NCBI GenBank assembly: GCA_003134755.1
Contig: PLCK01000111.1
Location: 680 to 47,217 of the forward strand
Length of the DNA: 46,538 bases
Direction of reading: 5' to 3'
Source of the DNA: Actinomycetota bacterium
Lineage (GTDB): Bacteria > Actinomycetota > Actinomycetes > Acidothermales > Acidothermaceae
Part shown: piece by piece, positions 33,885-42,092 of the stretch
Numbering within the stretch: the first letter of the stretch is position 1
How the letters are laid out: every line of letters begins with the position of its first letter
Notes under the pieces: generated by a model
Database searches by the model: none
Told to the model about the DNA's origin: nothing
The model's input: the letters and a program-made list of their open reading frames with translations, nothing else
Program-made: the position numbers and the translations under genes

Positions 33885-35297
33885 TCAGCCCCCGGTGACC
33901 TGCGCGATGTTCTTCAACGCGTCGCTGAACGCCTTCGCCGGATCGGCGCCCTTGGTCTCCACGTTGGTAAGCGACGTGTCGATAGCGTTTTGGATCTGTG
34001 TGTCGTACGGACCGATCGGGACCATCTTCAACTTGCTCGCCGAGTCACCAAAGATCTGGCCGATCGGCGCCTTGTTGAAGTAGTCACTGGTCGCCGACGC
34101 AACCGCCGGGTCCTTCGCCGCAGTCGACGACGACGGGAAGTGACCTTGCGAGGTCCACATCGTGACCTGCTGTGCGGGTGCTGTCAGCCATTCGGCGAGA
34201 GCTTCGGCCGCGGCCTGGTTCTTGCCCGCCTTCGGGACGCCGAGCCAGGAACCGCCCCAGTTGGCAGCTCCACCCGGCAGGTTCGCGATGTCCCAGTCGC
34301 CGGAAACGGCCTGGCCGGCCTGCGACGTGATGTAGCCAGTCATCCACGACGGGCAGGAGATCGTCGCAAAGGCCCCATTGGCGAATGCCTGGTTCCATGG
34401 CGTCGAGAACTGCGACAGACCCGCGGTGATCTTGGCTTGGGCGGCCTTGGTCGCGAGCGCCCACGCGTTCTTCACGCCATCGGAGTTCGCCACGTCGGGC
34501 TTTCCAGCCGTGGTGTCGTACTGCTCCGTCCCTTGGGTGACCGCGGCGTTGAAGATGCTCCCCGCCGAGTCCAAGAACTGGCCCTTCTTGCCTGCGGCTG
34601 CCTCGTACTGCTGACCGAACTTGATGAAGCCATCCCAGGTCGCCCACTGCTGGTTAAGGGTTGCGCGGTCGGACGGGAGGCCGGCGGCCTTCAACAAGTC
34701 GGGGCGGTAACACATAGCTTCAGGGCCTGCATCGGTACCGAGGCCGATGGTCTGCTTGCCGTCGGCGGTGCTTGCCATCGACCATTTCCAGTCGTAGAAG
34801 GTGCTCTTCAACTGCGGGCCCTCGGGCAGCGAGTTGAAGTCGACGAACTGGTCAGCGTGGTTGGCCGTGACGTCGGCGACGAAGCCGATCTCGAGCGCCT
34901 GAATGTCGTCGAGGCCGGAGCCGGCCGCGAGGTGTGTCTGCAGCGCCTTGTAGTAGTCGGCGGACTGCTCGACGGTGTCTTCCTTGATGGTGACGTTCGG
35001 GTGCAGCTTCGAGTAGGCGGCGTAGAGACCGGCCTCCTTGTAGCCGAAAGTGCCGAAATCACCGACGGTGATCGTCACGGGAGCCCCGCCTGCGTCGGCG
35101 GGTGACGATGCCGCCGCCGAGGCGGGTGCGGGTGCCGACGCCGACGCGGCCGCCGTCGTGCTCGTCGTTGCACTCGGAGATGACGAGCTCGCCGTCTTGG
35201 ACTTGGACGACGAGCAACCGGCGATTACGACGGACGCCGCTATCAACGCGCTGAGTGTCACCAGTTGGCCGCTAGGCCGCCTATGAGCCATGTACAT
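33885..35297 (-). CDS. Sugar ABC transporter solute-binding lipoprotein
   Basis: A 470-residue extracellular binding protein. The signal peptide ends VVIAGC with lipidated Cys28, then a Ser/Ala/Thr-rich spacer. The mature domain has a family-1 binding-protein pattern, with LYAAYSKLHPNVTIKEDTVE early and SWLGVPKAGKNQAAAEALAEWL later. It captures the sugar, probably a beta-glucoside oligomer, for the two permeases. ATG 35297 lies four bases after GGGAGG; a second ATG at 35291 is possible. Three LacI-type operator candidates lie 68-204 bases upstream. Confidence 0.93.
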   Translation of the reverse strand: MYMAHRRPSGQLVTLSALIAASVVIAGCSSSKSKTASSSSPSATTSTTAAASASAPAPASAAASSPADAGGAPVTITVGDFGTFGYKEAGLYAAYSKLHPNVTIKEDTVEQSADYYKALQTHLAAGSGLDDIQALEIGFVADVTANHADQFVDFNSLPEGPQLKSTFYDWKWSMASTADGKQTIGLGTDAGPEAMCYRPDLLKAAGLPSDRATLNQQWATWDGFIKFGQQYEAAAGKKGQFLDSAGSIFNAAVTQGTEQYDTTAGKPDVANSDGVKNAWALATKAAQAKITAGLSQFSTPWNQAFANGAFATISCPSWMTGYITSQAGQAVSGDWDIANLPGGAANWGGSWLGVPKAGKNQAAAEALAEWLTAPAQQVTMWTSQGHFPSSSTAAKDPAVASATSDYFNKAPIGQIFGDSASKLKMVPIGPYDTQIQNAIDTSLTNVETKGADPAKAFSDALKNIAQVTGG

Positions 35298-35364
35298 GGA
35301 TCCTCCCTGAGAGTCCTCACTGAGGACCCGATGCGAATGAGACACGATCCGGAGCCGCCAGGTG

Positions 35365-35378
35365 TGGGCACGTTCCCA
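35365..35378. promoter_or_regulatory. LacI-type operator candidate 1
   Basis: TGGGCACGTTCCCA is a 14-base palindrome with one mismatched pair and the central CG of LacI-family operators. It lies 68 bases upstream of the binding-protein start. The regulator at 29370 is the likely binder. Confidence 0.7.
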
Positions 35379-35397
35379 CGCCGGTCGGGCCAAAGTG

Positions 35398-35411
35398 TGG
35401 GATCGTTCCCC
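35398..35411. promoter_or_regulatory. LacI-type operator candidate 2
   Basis: TGGGATCGTTCCCC keeps the right half of the site-1 palindrome and most of the left. It is 33 bases from site 1, about three helical turns, so both can be bound on one face. Confidence 0.55.
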
Positions 35412-35487
35412 CGATGGTGTCAAGGACTACCTGGCAGACCGTGTCCATACCGAAACAAATGTCGATGGGCGCTGGCTTAGCTCTCGA

Positions 35488-35501
35488 GGGGCACGTTCCC
35501 A
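35488..35501. promoter_or_regulatory. LacI-type operator candidate 3
   Basis: GGGGCACGTTCCCA matches site 1 in 13 of 14 bases. It lies 83 bases before the ROK kinase start, so it may control that gene and the divergent transporter operon together. Confidence 0.6.
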
Positions 35502-35583
35502 CACATCGTCCGGAAATCACCCGAACGCACGAACGTCGGGATATGGGCAGGCTTACAATCCGGTCAACCGATTTGGAGGCGAG

Positions 35584-36615
35584 ATGGAGCCCCTGCGCGA
35601 CCGAGACTGGGTGGTCGTCGGGCTCGACAACGGGGGCACCTGCAATAACGCCACCGTGTTGACCGAGGCCGGTGAGTTCCTCGTCGACCAACTCGTCGAG
35701 ACCGACAGCAGAGTGAAAGACGGGCCCGAGGTCGCAGTGGCCAGTCTGGCCGCCAGCCTCGACCGGATCCTCGACCTCACCGGCACCCCACGTGAGTCCG
35801 TGCGTGCGATCGGCCTCGACACCCCCGGCCCGGCGAGCGCCGACGGCGTCATCTCGTCGAAGGGCGGCACGAACTTCTCCCATGCCGGATGGCGTGGGTA
35901 CGACTTCCGGCGGGCTCTCGAGCTACGGATCGGGCTTCCAGTCGTCTACAACAACGATGGGAACGCGGCTGCGCTCTACGCCCACCACGTGTTCTTCGGT
36001 GATCGCGCGTCCGAGAATTCGTCCGTCTCGGCAATCGTCGGCACCGGTCTTGGCGGCGGCATTGTCGAAGCTGGCCGCATCGTCCACGGCGCGGCGGGAA
36101 TGGCGGGCGAACTCGGCCACGTGCACATTCCGATGGAAGGGCTGCTCGCGTCGGGGCAGCCGACGCCGTCCTGCAACTGCGGCTTTGTCGGTGACGCAGA
36201 GAGCGTTGCCTCACTCACCGCGATCGAGAACAACCTGCTGCCGTTCTGGTTGACGAGGTACCCCGGCCACCCACTCGCCGCGCTCGACCCGCACCATGCA
36301 GCGAAGCTGGTGCGCGGTCTGGCCCAGCACGGCGATCCGCTGGCGCTCGAGATCTTCGAGCAGCAGGCCATGGCCATCGGTCGCCTCTTCACCATCGCCA
36401 GCAACTTCAGCGATCCGGGCGCCTACTTTGTGGGTGGCGGCGTCGTCGAGACGGTGCAGGAGTTCCGAGACTGGTTCATCGAGCGGGTGCGCGCCCACAC
36501 TGCGCTCCGGGGTGAGCAAATCGACGTGGCTCAGTTCGCTGTCGTGCCCGACCTCGACATGGCTGGCGCTCGGGGCGCCGCGATCGCAGCGCGCACGGTC
36601 GTCCTCGGAGATTGA
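35584..36615 (+). CDS. ROK-family sugar kinase, atypical motifs
   Basis: A 343-residue protein of the ROK family. The phosphate loop reads GLDNGGTCNN (13-22), with Cys20 where Lys is usual. The catalytic base is Asp125 in YNNDGNAAA. The zinc site normally has one His and three Cys; here H179, C197 and C199 are kept and the third Cys is Asp204 (CNCGFVGD). The sugar-binding segment GELGH is present. It has no HTH, so it is a kinase, not a repressor. GGAGG precedes the ATG at 35584. It likely phosphorylates glucose released by the GH1 enzyme. It is divergent from the transporter operon across shared operators. Confidence 0.88.
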   Translation: MEPLRDRDWVVVGLDNGGTCNNATVLTEAGEFLVDQLVETDSRVKDGPEVAVASLAASLDRILDLTGTPRESVRAIGLDTPGPASADGVISSKGGTNFSHAGWRGYDFRRALELRIGLPVVYNNDGNAAALYAHHVFFGDRASENSSVSAIVGTGLGGGIVEAGRIVHGAAGMAGELGHVHIPMEGLLASGQPTPSCNCGFVGDAESVASLTAIENNLLPFWLTRYPGHPLAALDPHHAAKLVRGLAQHGDPLALEIFEQQAMAIGRLFTIASNFSDPGAYFVGGGVVETVQEFRDWFIERVRAHTALRGEQIDVAQFAVVPDLDMAGARGAAIAARTVVLGD

Positions 36616-36622
36616 CCGGCGA

Positions 36623-37012
36623 TTAGCCTTCGTGCAGTACGGACAAGATGTTGCCCGCGGGATCCTTGAACCAGGCGATGTCCGGGCCCATGTTGGCCGC
36701 CAGCCCTCGCAGGATGCCCTTGCTGTCTGCCGTGAGTTCGCCGTCGTAGCGTTCGAACACAACGCCCCGCTTGGCGAGTTCGTCGACGGCGGCGTCAATA
36801 TCGTCGACGGGGAAGTTGAGGATCGTGAACGTGGCCGGTGCGTGGTCGGCCTTCGGGTAGATCAGCGTCGCACGGGTGTTGCCCGAGATATGCAGCTCGA
36901 GCATTCCGTGATCTTCGGTGACGCGAACGCCAAGGGTCGTCCCGTAGAACTCCTTCGCCTTGGCGATGTCGTCGACCGAGAACCCGCTGAAGGCGGCAGT
37001 GTTTTCGAACAT
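36623..37012 (-). CDS. VOC-superfamily protein
   Basis: A 129-residue VOC protein. The first module starts FSGFSVDDIAKAKEFYGTTL and the second ends WFKDPAGNILSVLHEG, with the DPAGN motif before the last strand. H54-like and Glu ligands for a metal cannot be set securely. ATG 37012 follows GGAG by four bases. It converges with the ROK kinase gene, seven bases apart, and shows no link to sugar use. The activity is unknown. Confidence 0.85.
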   Translation of the reverse strand: MFENTAAFSGFSVDDIAKAKEFYGTTLGVRVTEDHGMLELHISGNTRATLIYPKADHAPATFTILNFPVDDIDAAVDELAKRGVVFERYDGELTADSKGILRGLAANMGPDIAWFKDPAGNILSVLHEG

Positions 37013-37228
37013 GACGCTCCGTCCCGTTGCATGGCCAGCCGAGCTCCTGGAACTCCGCTCACAAACTACGACCGGCACGGACGGTCAAACTCATCGGCGG
37101 GTGCCGAACTCCCAAAGCATGAGCGGCGGCGACCGCTCCTCCGTCGGCGAAGGTGCCCCTAAGGGCCGGGTGAGCGAAGGGCCGGGCGGGCGCGGGCCGG
37201 GCCGCGACAAGTGCGCGCTGCAGCGGCA

Positions 37229-38002
37229 TCAGCGACCGAGGGAGTCGATCCGCTCGACCTCGTTCGCGGTGAGCGAAAATCCGTCCACGTCGAAGTTCGC
37301 CCTGATGCGCTCCGGCGTCGACGACTTGGGAATGACGACGATGCTCTTCTCGATGTGCCACCGCAATACGACCTGTGCCGCTGTCGCGCCGTGAGCATTC
37401 GCTATCTCGACCAGCACCGGATCCTTGAGGTCGCTTCCCTTGAAGGGGCTGTATCCCTCGAGCACGATGTTGTGCTCGCGGTGATACGCGAACAACCGTG
37501 CGTCGTAGTGCTTCGGGCTCCACGGAATCTGGTTGACCGCCGGGACGACGCCGGTCACGGCGACGAGTTCGTCGAGCTGCGCGGGGCTGTAGTTGCTCAC
37601 CCCGACGTTCCTGGCAAGGCCCGCCTCGCGTGCGGCCAGCAGTTCCCGCCAGGTTTCCGGCGATGCGCCGTGGTCGACCGGCCAGTGGATGAGCCACAGG
37701 TCGACGTAGTCGGTGCCCAACAGGCGAAGGCTCTCGTCCAACGTGTGGCGCGCACGCGCCGCCAGGTTCGGCGGCAGCTTGGTGGTCACGAACACGTTCT
37801 CGCGGCCCACGCCGCTCTCGCGGATGGCGTCGCCGACCTCCGCCTCGTTGCGGTACATCGTCGCGGTGTCGATGTGGCGGTAGCCGGCAACGAGTGCCAA
37901 CCGCACCGCCTCGGCGGCCTGCCGTCCCGTCATCTGCCAGGTACCGAAGCCGAGAACTGGCATCTCTCCGCCGCCGCTTAACGGAACGCCGGCAATCGTC
38001 AT
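37229..38002 (-). CDS. Aldo/keto reductase
   Basis: A 257-residue AKR barrel enzyme, slightly short but complete. The catalytic tetrad is visible: Asp45 and Tyr50 in YRHIDTATMYRNE, Lys75 in VTTKL and His106 in LIHWP. NADPH binding is supported by IPKSSTPERIRANFDV near the end. It reduces aldehydes or ketones, related to 2,5-diketo-gluconate reductases. ATG 38002 follows GAAGGG. It is transcribed alone; a G-rich stretch with repeated GGGCCGGG lies just past its stop. Confidence 0.92.
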   Translation of the reverse strand: MTIAGVPLSGGGEMPVLGFGTWQMTGRQAAEAVRLALVAGYRHIDTATMYRNEAEVGDAIRESGVGRENVFVTTKLPPNLAARARHTLDESLRLLGTDYVDLWLIHWPVDHGASPETWRELLAAREAGLARNVGVSNYSPAQLDELVAVTGVVPAVNQIPWSPKHYDARLFAYHREHNIVLEGYSPFKGSDLKDPVLVEIANAHGATAAQVVLRWHIEKSIVVIPKSSTPERIRANFDVDGFSLTANEVERIDSLGR

Positions 38003-38085
38003 GGAATCGCCCTTCGCTCGGGTGCGGCCCAGCCAGCGAAGTCTACGATCGACCGGACGTCGGGCCGCAGCCTCGTTGTTGCGGT

Positions 38086-39969
38086 TCAGGCGACGGCGAT
38101 GGGCTCCCCGCGAAATGGTGGACGCCGCGCGCTGCTGTCGATAGGTCCGACGGGCTCGTTGACGGCGAGAAGATCGGCGAATTCGGCAGCCGGCATCGCC
38201 GACGCGAACAGGAAACCCTGGGCATGGTCGCACCCGACGGCCACGATTGCGCTCAGCTGTTCGGGCGTTTCCACCCCTTCGGCGACGACGACCAACTCCA
38301 TGACGTGCGCAAGCTGGGTCATGGCGGCGACCATCGAGCGCGTGGCGTCGGTGCTTCCAAGCACCCGGACGAAGCTCTGGTCGATCTTGAGGATGTCGAC
38401 CGGGAGGTCGCGCAGGTAGCTGAGCGACGAGTAACCGGTGCCGAAGTCGTCGAGGGCCAATCGGACGCCCAATGATCTCAGGTCCCGGAGCACCGTGAGC
38501 GCCCTCGGAACGTCGCCGATGAAAATGCCCTCAGTCACCTCCAGCACCAAACTGGTCGGATCGGTCCCGGTGCTTTCGAGTACGGCGGCGACCGACCGCG
38601 CGTAGCCAGGCGCGAGCATCTGCCGGCTCGAGACATTGACCGCGAGATCCAAGGCGATACGGGGGTTTTGCCGCAGCCATCGGCTGTGATCGGTACAGGC
38701 CCGCTCGAGCACCCACGCACCCAGCGGAACGATAAGGCCGTTGTCCTCGGCGATGCCGATCATGTCGAGGGTGCGGATCGGCCCGCGCTGGGGGTGAGTC
38801 CAGCGCAACAATGCTTCAGCACCGGTCAGCATGCGATCGCCGACCCTTACGATCGGCTGGTAAGCCAGGTCGAGATGATGTTCGGCGAACGCGCTGTGCA
38901 ATTCCTGCTCGAGCGTGTGCCGGTCGGCAGTCTGATGGGCTTCACGGAGGTCGATGACCTGGTGAGCGGCACCGCCCTTTCGTTTCGCCTGGTACATCGC
39001 GATATCTGCGTCTGCGACCAGTTGCTGGTCGATCGCCTCGCCGGGACCCGCGTATGCCATCCCGACGCTCGCGCTCATGGTGATCTGCCGCCCTGACACC
39101 GAGAACGGCAGGCTGAGGGCCTGGTCGATGCGGGTCGCAAGCGTCTCGATGTCGTCGGCGGTTCGCAGGTCTTCACACAAGAAGACGAACTCGTCTCCGC
39201 TGACCCGCGCCAGAGTGTCCCCGGGTCGCACGAGTTGGGTGAGGCGGTGGGCGACTGCGATCAGCAGTTCGTCGCCGACCTGATGCCCGTAGGTGTCGTT
39301 GATTGCCTTGAAACGATCAAGGTCGGCGAACAGTACCGCTGCGTCGGTCTTCGATCGTCTGGCACGTTGCGCGGCGTGCTCCAGCCGCTGCTCCAGCAGT
39401 AGCCGATTTGCCAACCCGGTCAGTGGATCGTGCAGCGCGCTTTCTCTGAATCGGTCCGAGGTTTCGTGTGCGAGCTCGCGAGCTTGCGCATTCAGCACGT
39501 ACGCCGCGGTGACGTCGGCGAGTGTCTGCGCGATCTCCAGGTCGCCGGTTGCGAGCGGACCGGGACTGTCGCGGTACAGATCAAGAGCGCCGAGCCGGCC
39601 ATCGTTGTGCCGCAGCGGAAACGCAAACGCGGCACCGAGCCCGGCGCGGAGCGCCGCAGCGGCGAACGCCGGGAACCTGGTTTCGATGCTGAGGTCAGGC
39701 ACGATGGCGGGTTCCCCTGATTCGTACGCCAGCCGGCACGGACCCTGGGAGTGCTCGGTCTGAAGGCGCTCGTACGTCAGCGCGGCCTGGTTGGACGCGG
39801 CGATGTAGTGCGGGGCGGTGCCTGGGGAGATGAGGGTCACGCCGACGGCACTGACGGGAAGTGCCTCGGCGATTCGGTCGACGAGCCGGTCAAGGATCGC
39901 CTGGATCGGGAAGTCCGTGAGGAGCGTGCGGGCGAATTCGCTCAACAGCGCGGCGAGTTTGTTCTGCAT
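38086..39969 (-). CDS. GAF-GGDEF-EAL bifunctional c-di-GMP protein
   Basis: A 627-residue cytoplasmic protein. The order is GAF (about 20-155), GGDEF (about 185-335) and EAL (about 360-605). The cyclase motif is degenerate, SGDEF, while RPGD five residues earlier preserves the inhibitory site. The phosphodiesterase part is complete: EALLRW, VNVSSRQ, LEVTEG, LDDFGTGYSS, LKIDQSFV, AEGVET. It probably degrades c-di-GMP, with the GGDEF part weakly active or GTP-regulated. The GAF domain supplies an unknown signal. The start at 39969 has only a weak ribosome site; 40002 is an alternative. Confidence 0.92.
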   Translation of the reverse strand: MQNKLAALLSEFARTLLTDFPIQAILDRLVDRIAEALPVSAVGVTLISPGTAPHYIAASNQAALTYERLQTEHSQGPCRLAYESGEPAIVPDLSIETRFPAFAAAALRAGLGAAFAFPLRHNDGRLGALDLYRDSPGPLATGDLEIAQTLADVTAAYVLNAQARELAHETSDRFRESALHDPLTGLANRLLLEQRLEHAAQRARRSKTDAAVLFADLDRFKAINDTYGHQVGDELLIAVAHRLTQLVRPGDTLARVSGDEFVFLCEDLRTADDIETLATRIDQALSLPFSVSGRQITMSASVGMAYAGPGEAIDQQLVADADIAMYQAKRKGGAAHQVIDLREAHQTADRHTLEQELHSAFAEHHLDLAYQPIVRVGDRMLTGAEALLRWTHPQRGPIRTLDMIGIAEDNGLIVPLGAWVLERACTDHSRWLRQNPRIALDLAVNVSSRQMLAPGYARSVAAVLESTGTDPTSLVLEVTEGIFIGDVPRALTVLRDLRSLGVRLALDDFGTGYSSLSYLRDLPVDILKIDQSFVRVLGSTDATRSMVAAMTQLAHVMELVVVAEGVETPEQLSAIVAVGCDHAQGFLFASAMPAAEFADLLAVNEPVGPIDSSARRPPFRGEPIAVA

Positions 39970-40070
39970 GCACGTCCAACCGTCGATGGGACACACCCGC
40001 ATGGTCTGGACGAGACAGTTATCCCAGCGTACGCGGTTAACTACTCGCCGTCACCGTTGGCTGGGAAGAT

Positions 40071-40490
40071 CTATGGGCGACCTGGTGCGTCCGCCGCCCC
40101 GAACAGGGTGAGCTGGACGCCGTTGCTGTCGTCGAGCCTCGCGTTCAGGCTCTCCCACGGTGTGGCCGTGGGTGTCGCGATCAGGGTCGCGCCGTGGTCG
40201 AGGGCGGCAGTTGTTGCGTGTCGAACATCGGTGACTTCGAGAGCGATCCGGATCTGGCCGGCCACTCGGCGTCCAACCTCGACGTCGTCGACGTACCCGG
40301 CGTGCTGCTGATCGGCGATCTCGATGGTCGCTCTCCCGGCGTCAACCACGATGACCCGCCCGGTCGGCGCGGAGTAGTCGGCGATCTGGGGCATCCCGAG
40401 GGCGTCGCGGTACAGCGCGACGGCCGCGTCGTAGTCATCGACCGTGATCACGACCCGCAGCTCGGAGACTCCACCGACCGGCTCAGTCAT
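40071..40490 (-). CDS. VOC-superfamily protein
   Basis: A 139-residue VOC protein. The first module begins LRVVITVDDYDAAVALYRDAL and the second has ARLDDSNGVQLTLFG, where the usual D-P-x-G-N motif is D-S-N-G-V. A metal ligand set is partly visible (E and H residues in TIEIADQQH). The activity is unknown. It is 32 bases downstream of zur in the same orientation and could share its transcript, but a metal link is not shown. Confidence 0.82.
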   Translation of the reverse strand: MTEPVGGVSELRVVITVDDYDAAVALYRDALGMPQIADYSAPTGRVIVVDAGRATIEIADQQHAGYVDDVEVGRRVAGQIRIALEVTDVRHATTAALDHGATLIATPTATPWESLNARLDDSNGVQLTLFGAADAPGRP

Positions 40491-40522
40491 GGCGTTCCCT
40501 TACTCGCGCGCTCGTTGCTGGA

Positions 40523-40963
40523 TCAGCCGGCTCGGCGTCGGCGCGGTTGGCATGCGGCGCAGGTGCCGACGATCTCGACAGTGTGCGCGATGTCGGTATA
40601 CCCCTCGCGACGACCGACTTCGGTGGTCCACGCCTCAATGCTTGGACCGTCGACCTCGACGGTGCGCCCGCACACGCGGCACAACAGATGGTGGTGATGG
40701 GCCTCGGTCCGGCATTGCCGGTACAACGCCTCGCCGGACTCGCTGCGTAAGACGTCGACTTCACCGGCATCCGCCAAGGCTTTGAGCTGGTTGTACACCG
40801 TGGTCAGCCCAACCCGCTCTCCTCGCGCCCGCAGCAGCTGATGCAGGTCTTGGGCGGTGCGAAACGCCTCGAGGTCGCCGAGCAGGCCAGCCAACGCCCG
40901 CTTCTGCTTGGTCGAACGCTCTCCTCGCGGAGCGAGCTCACTGTCGGCGGCGGGCATCGCCAT
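40523..40963 (-). CDS. zur: Fur-family zinc uptake regulator
   Basis: A 146-residue Fur-family repressor. The winged helix contains GLTTVYNQLKALADAGEVDV. The dimerisation part has a His run (89-92) followed by C95 and C98 in CRVCG, and C135 and C138 in CAAC, forming the structural zinc site. The layout closely follows M. tuberculosis Zur (FurB), including HHHLLC and HTVEIVGTC. It represses metal uptake genes when zinc is sufficient. Two ATGs (40963, 40957) follow GAGGAGG; the first is used here. It is divergent from the metal ABC operon. Confidence 0.92.
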   Translation of the reverse strand: MAMPAADSELAPRGERSTKQKRALAGLLGDLEAFRTAQDLHQLLRARGERVGLTTVYNQLKALADAGEVDVLRSESGEALYRQCRTEAHHHHLLCRVCGRTVEVDGPSIEAWTTEVGRREGYTDIAHTVEIVGTCAACQPRRRRAG

Positions 40964-41073
40964 GTCCCTCCTCGGTCGGGTCGGCTCGAATGCGACCGAC
41001 CTCCAGTGCGCTCAGCACACAGTAACGACGCGAAGGTCATGCGGCGAGATCGAGCTCAGGCAGCTTATCGCTA

Positions 41074-41103
41074 TTGACAACCGTTACGGATTAGGATTGA
41101 GTA
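41074..41103 (+). promoter_or_regulatory. Probable promoter/operator of the metal ABC operon
   Basis: TTGACA at 41074-41079 is a good -35; a -10 around 41097-41103 (TTGAGTA) would give 17-18 bases. TGACAACCGTTACGG overlaps the -35 and has about nine of 15 bases in common with an actinobacterial Zur box pattern. Zur binding here would repress the operon. The match is moderate. Confidence 0.4.
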
Positions 41104-41165
41104 AATGAGCCGCCTACGCCGGCGTCAACTCGTCGAACGCCCTGTCCGATCCCAGGAGAAGGTTC

Positions 41166-42092
41166 GTGTTCAATCGCTCGATCGCGGTTGCGGCCGGCGC
41201 GCTGTTGGGTGTGGTGACCCTGACGGCCTGCGCGACGTCTTCGGCGTCCCCTGGGTCGAGACTGGGCAGTGGCAAGGCACTTACCGTGGCAGCGAGCATC
41301 AACGCGTGGGGCAGCATGCTGTCCCAGCTGGGTGGGGACAAGGTGCACGAAACGTCGATCGTCAGCCGTCCGAACACCGATCCGCACGACTACGAGCCGA
41401 CACCCGCCGACGGCCGCACAATCGCGGCGTCCAGACTCTTTGTTGAAAACGGCATCGGATACGACTCGTGGGCAGCGAAGGCGGTCGCGGCCAGTGGCGA
41501 TTCGACGCGGATGGTCATCGACGTCGGTCGGCTGGTCGGAGTTGCCGAAGGTGGCAATCCACATCGCTGGTACTCACCTACCGACGTGGAGACAGTCGCG
41601 AATGCCATCACTGCGGATCTGAAAATGGTCGATCCCGCGGACGCGACCTACTTCGACGCGCAGCGGCAGACGTTCGAGAACACCGGTCTGGCCACGTACC
41701 ACCAGCTCGTCCACGACATCAAAACCAAGTACTCGGGGACGCCGGTTGGTGCGAGCGAGAGCATCTTCGCCCCACTGTCCGAGGCGTTAGGTCTGGACCT
41801 GCTGACCCCGCCGAGTTTCCTCAAGGACATCAGCGAGGGCACCGACCCGTCGGCCGCCGACAAGGCCACCATCGATCACCAGATCAGCACGAAGCTGATC
41901 AAGGTGTACGTGTTCAACCGTCAGAACTCGACGCCGGACGTCGCTGCGCAGGTCGCGGCGGCGAAGAGCGCGGGCATCCCGGTTACCACGATCACCGAAA
42001 CGCTGTCGCCGGTCGGCATGAGTTTCCAGGACTGGCAGTCCGCACAGCTGCGTGCTTTGGAGACGGCGTTACAACAGGCGACCAGCGCATGA
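41166..42092 (+). CDS. Metal ABC transporter solute-binding lipoprotein (ZnuA/PsaA family)
   Basis: A 308-residue lipoprotein. The signal peptide ends TLTAC with Cys22. The cluster A-I ligands can be placed at H74 (DPHDYEP), H133 (NPHRWYSP), E198 (GASESIF) and E278 (TITETL). The third ligand is Glu, as in manganese-binding PsaA, where zinc-binding ZnuA has His. No His-rich loop is present. It delivers the metal to the two permeases. The gene starts with GTG after GAGAAGG. Its stop overlaps the ATPase start (ATGA), and the gene is divergent from zur, so zinc is favoured by context and manganese by ligands. Confidence 0.9.
   Translation: MFNRSIAVAAGALLGVVTLTACATSSASPGSRLGSGKALTVAASINAWGSMLSQLGGDKVHETSIVSRPNTDPHDYEPTPADGRTIAASRLFVENGIGYDSWAAKAVAASGDSTRMVIDVGRLVGVAEGGNPHRWYSPTDVETVANAITADLKMVDPADATYFDAQRQTFENTGLATYHQLVHDIKTKYSGTPVGASESIFAPLSEALGLDLLTPPSFLKDISEGTDPSAADKATIDHQISTKLIKVYVFNRQNSTPDVAAQVAAAKSAGIPVTTITETLSPVGMSFQDWQSAQLRALETALQQATSA

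Noticed and set aside
37150..37210. GGGCCGGG repeats after the aldo/keto reductase gene as a regulatory array
   Set aside because: Short, irregular and GC-rich; indistinguishable from composition bias.
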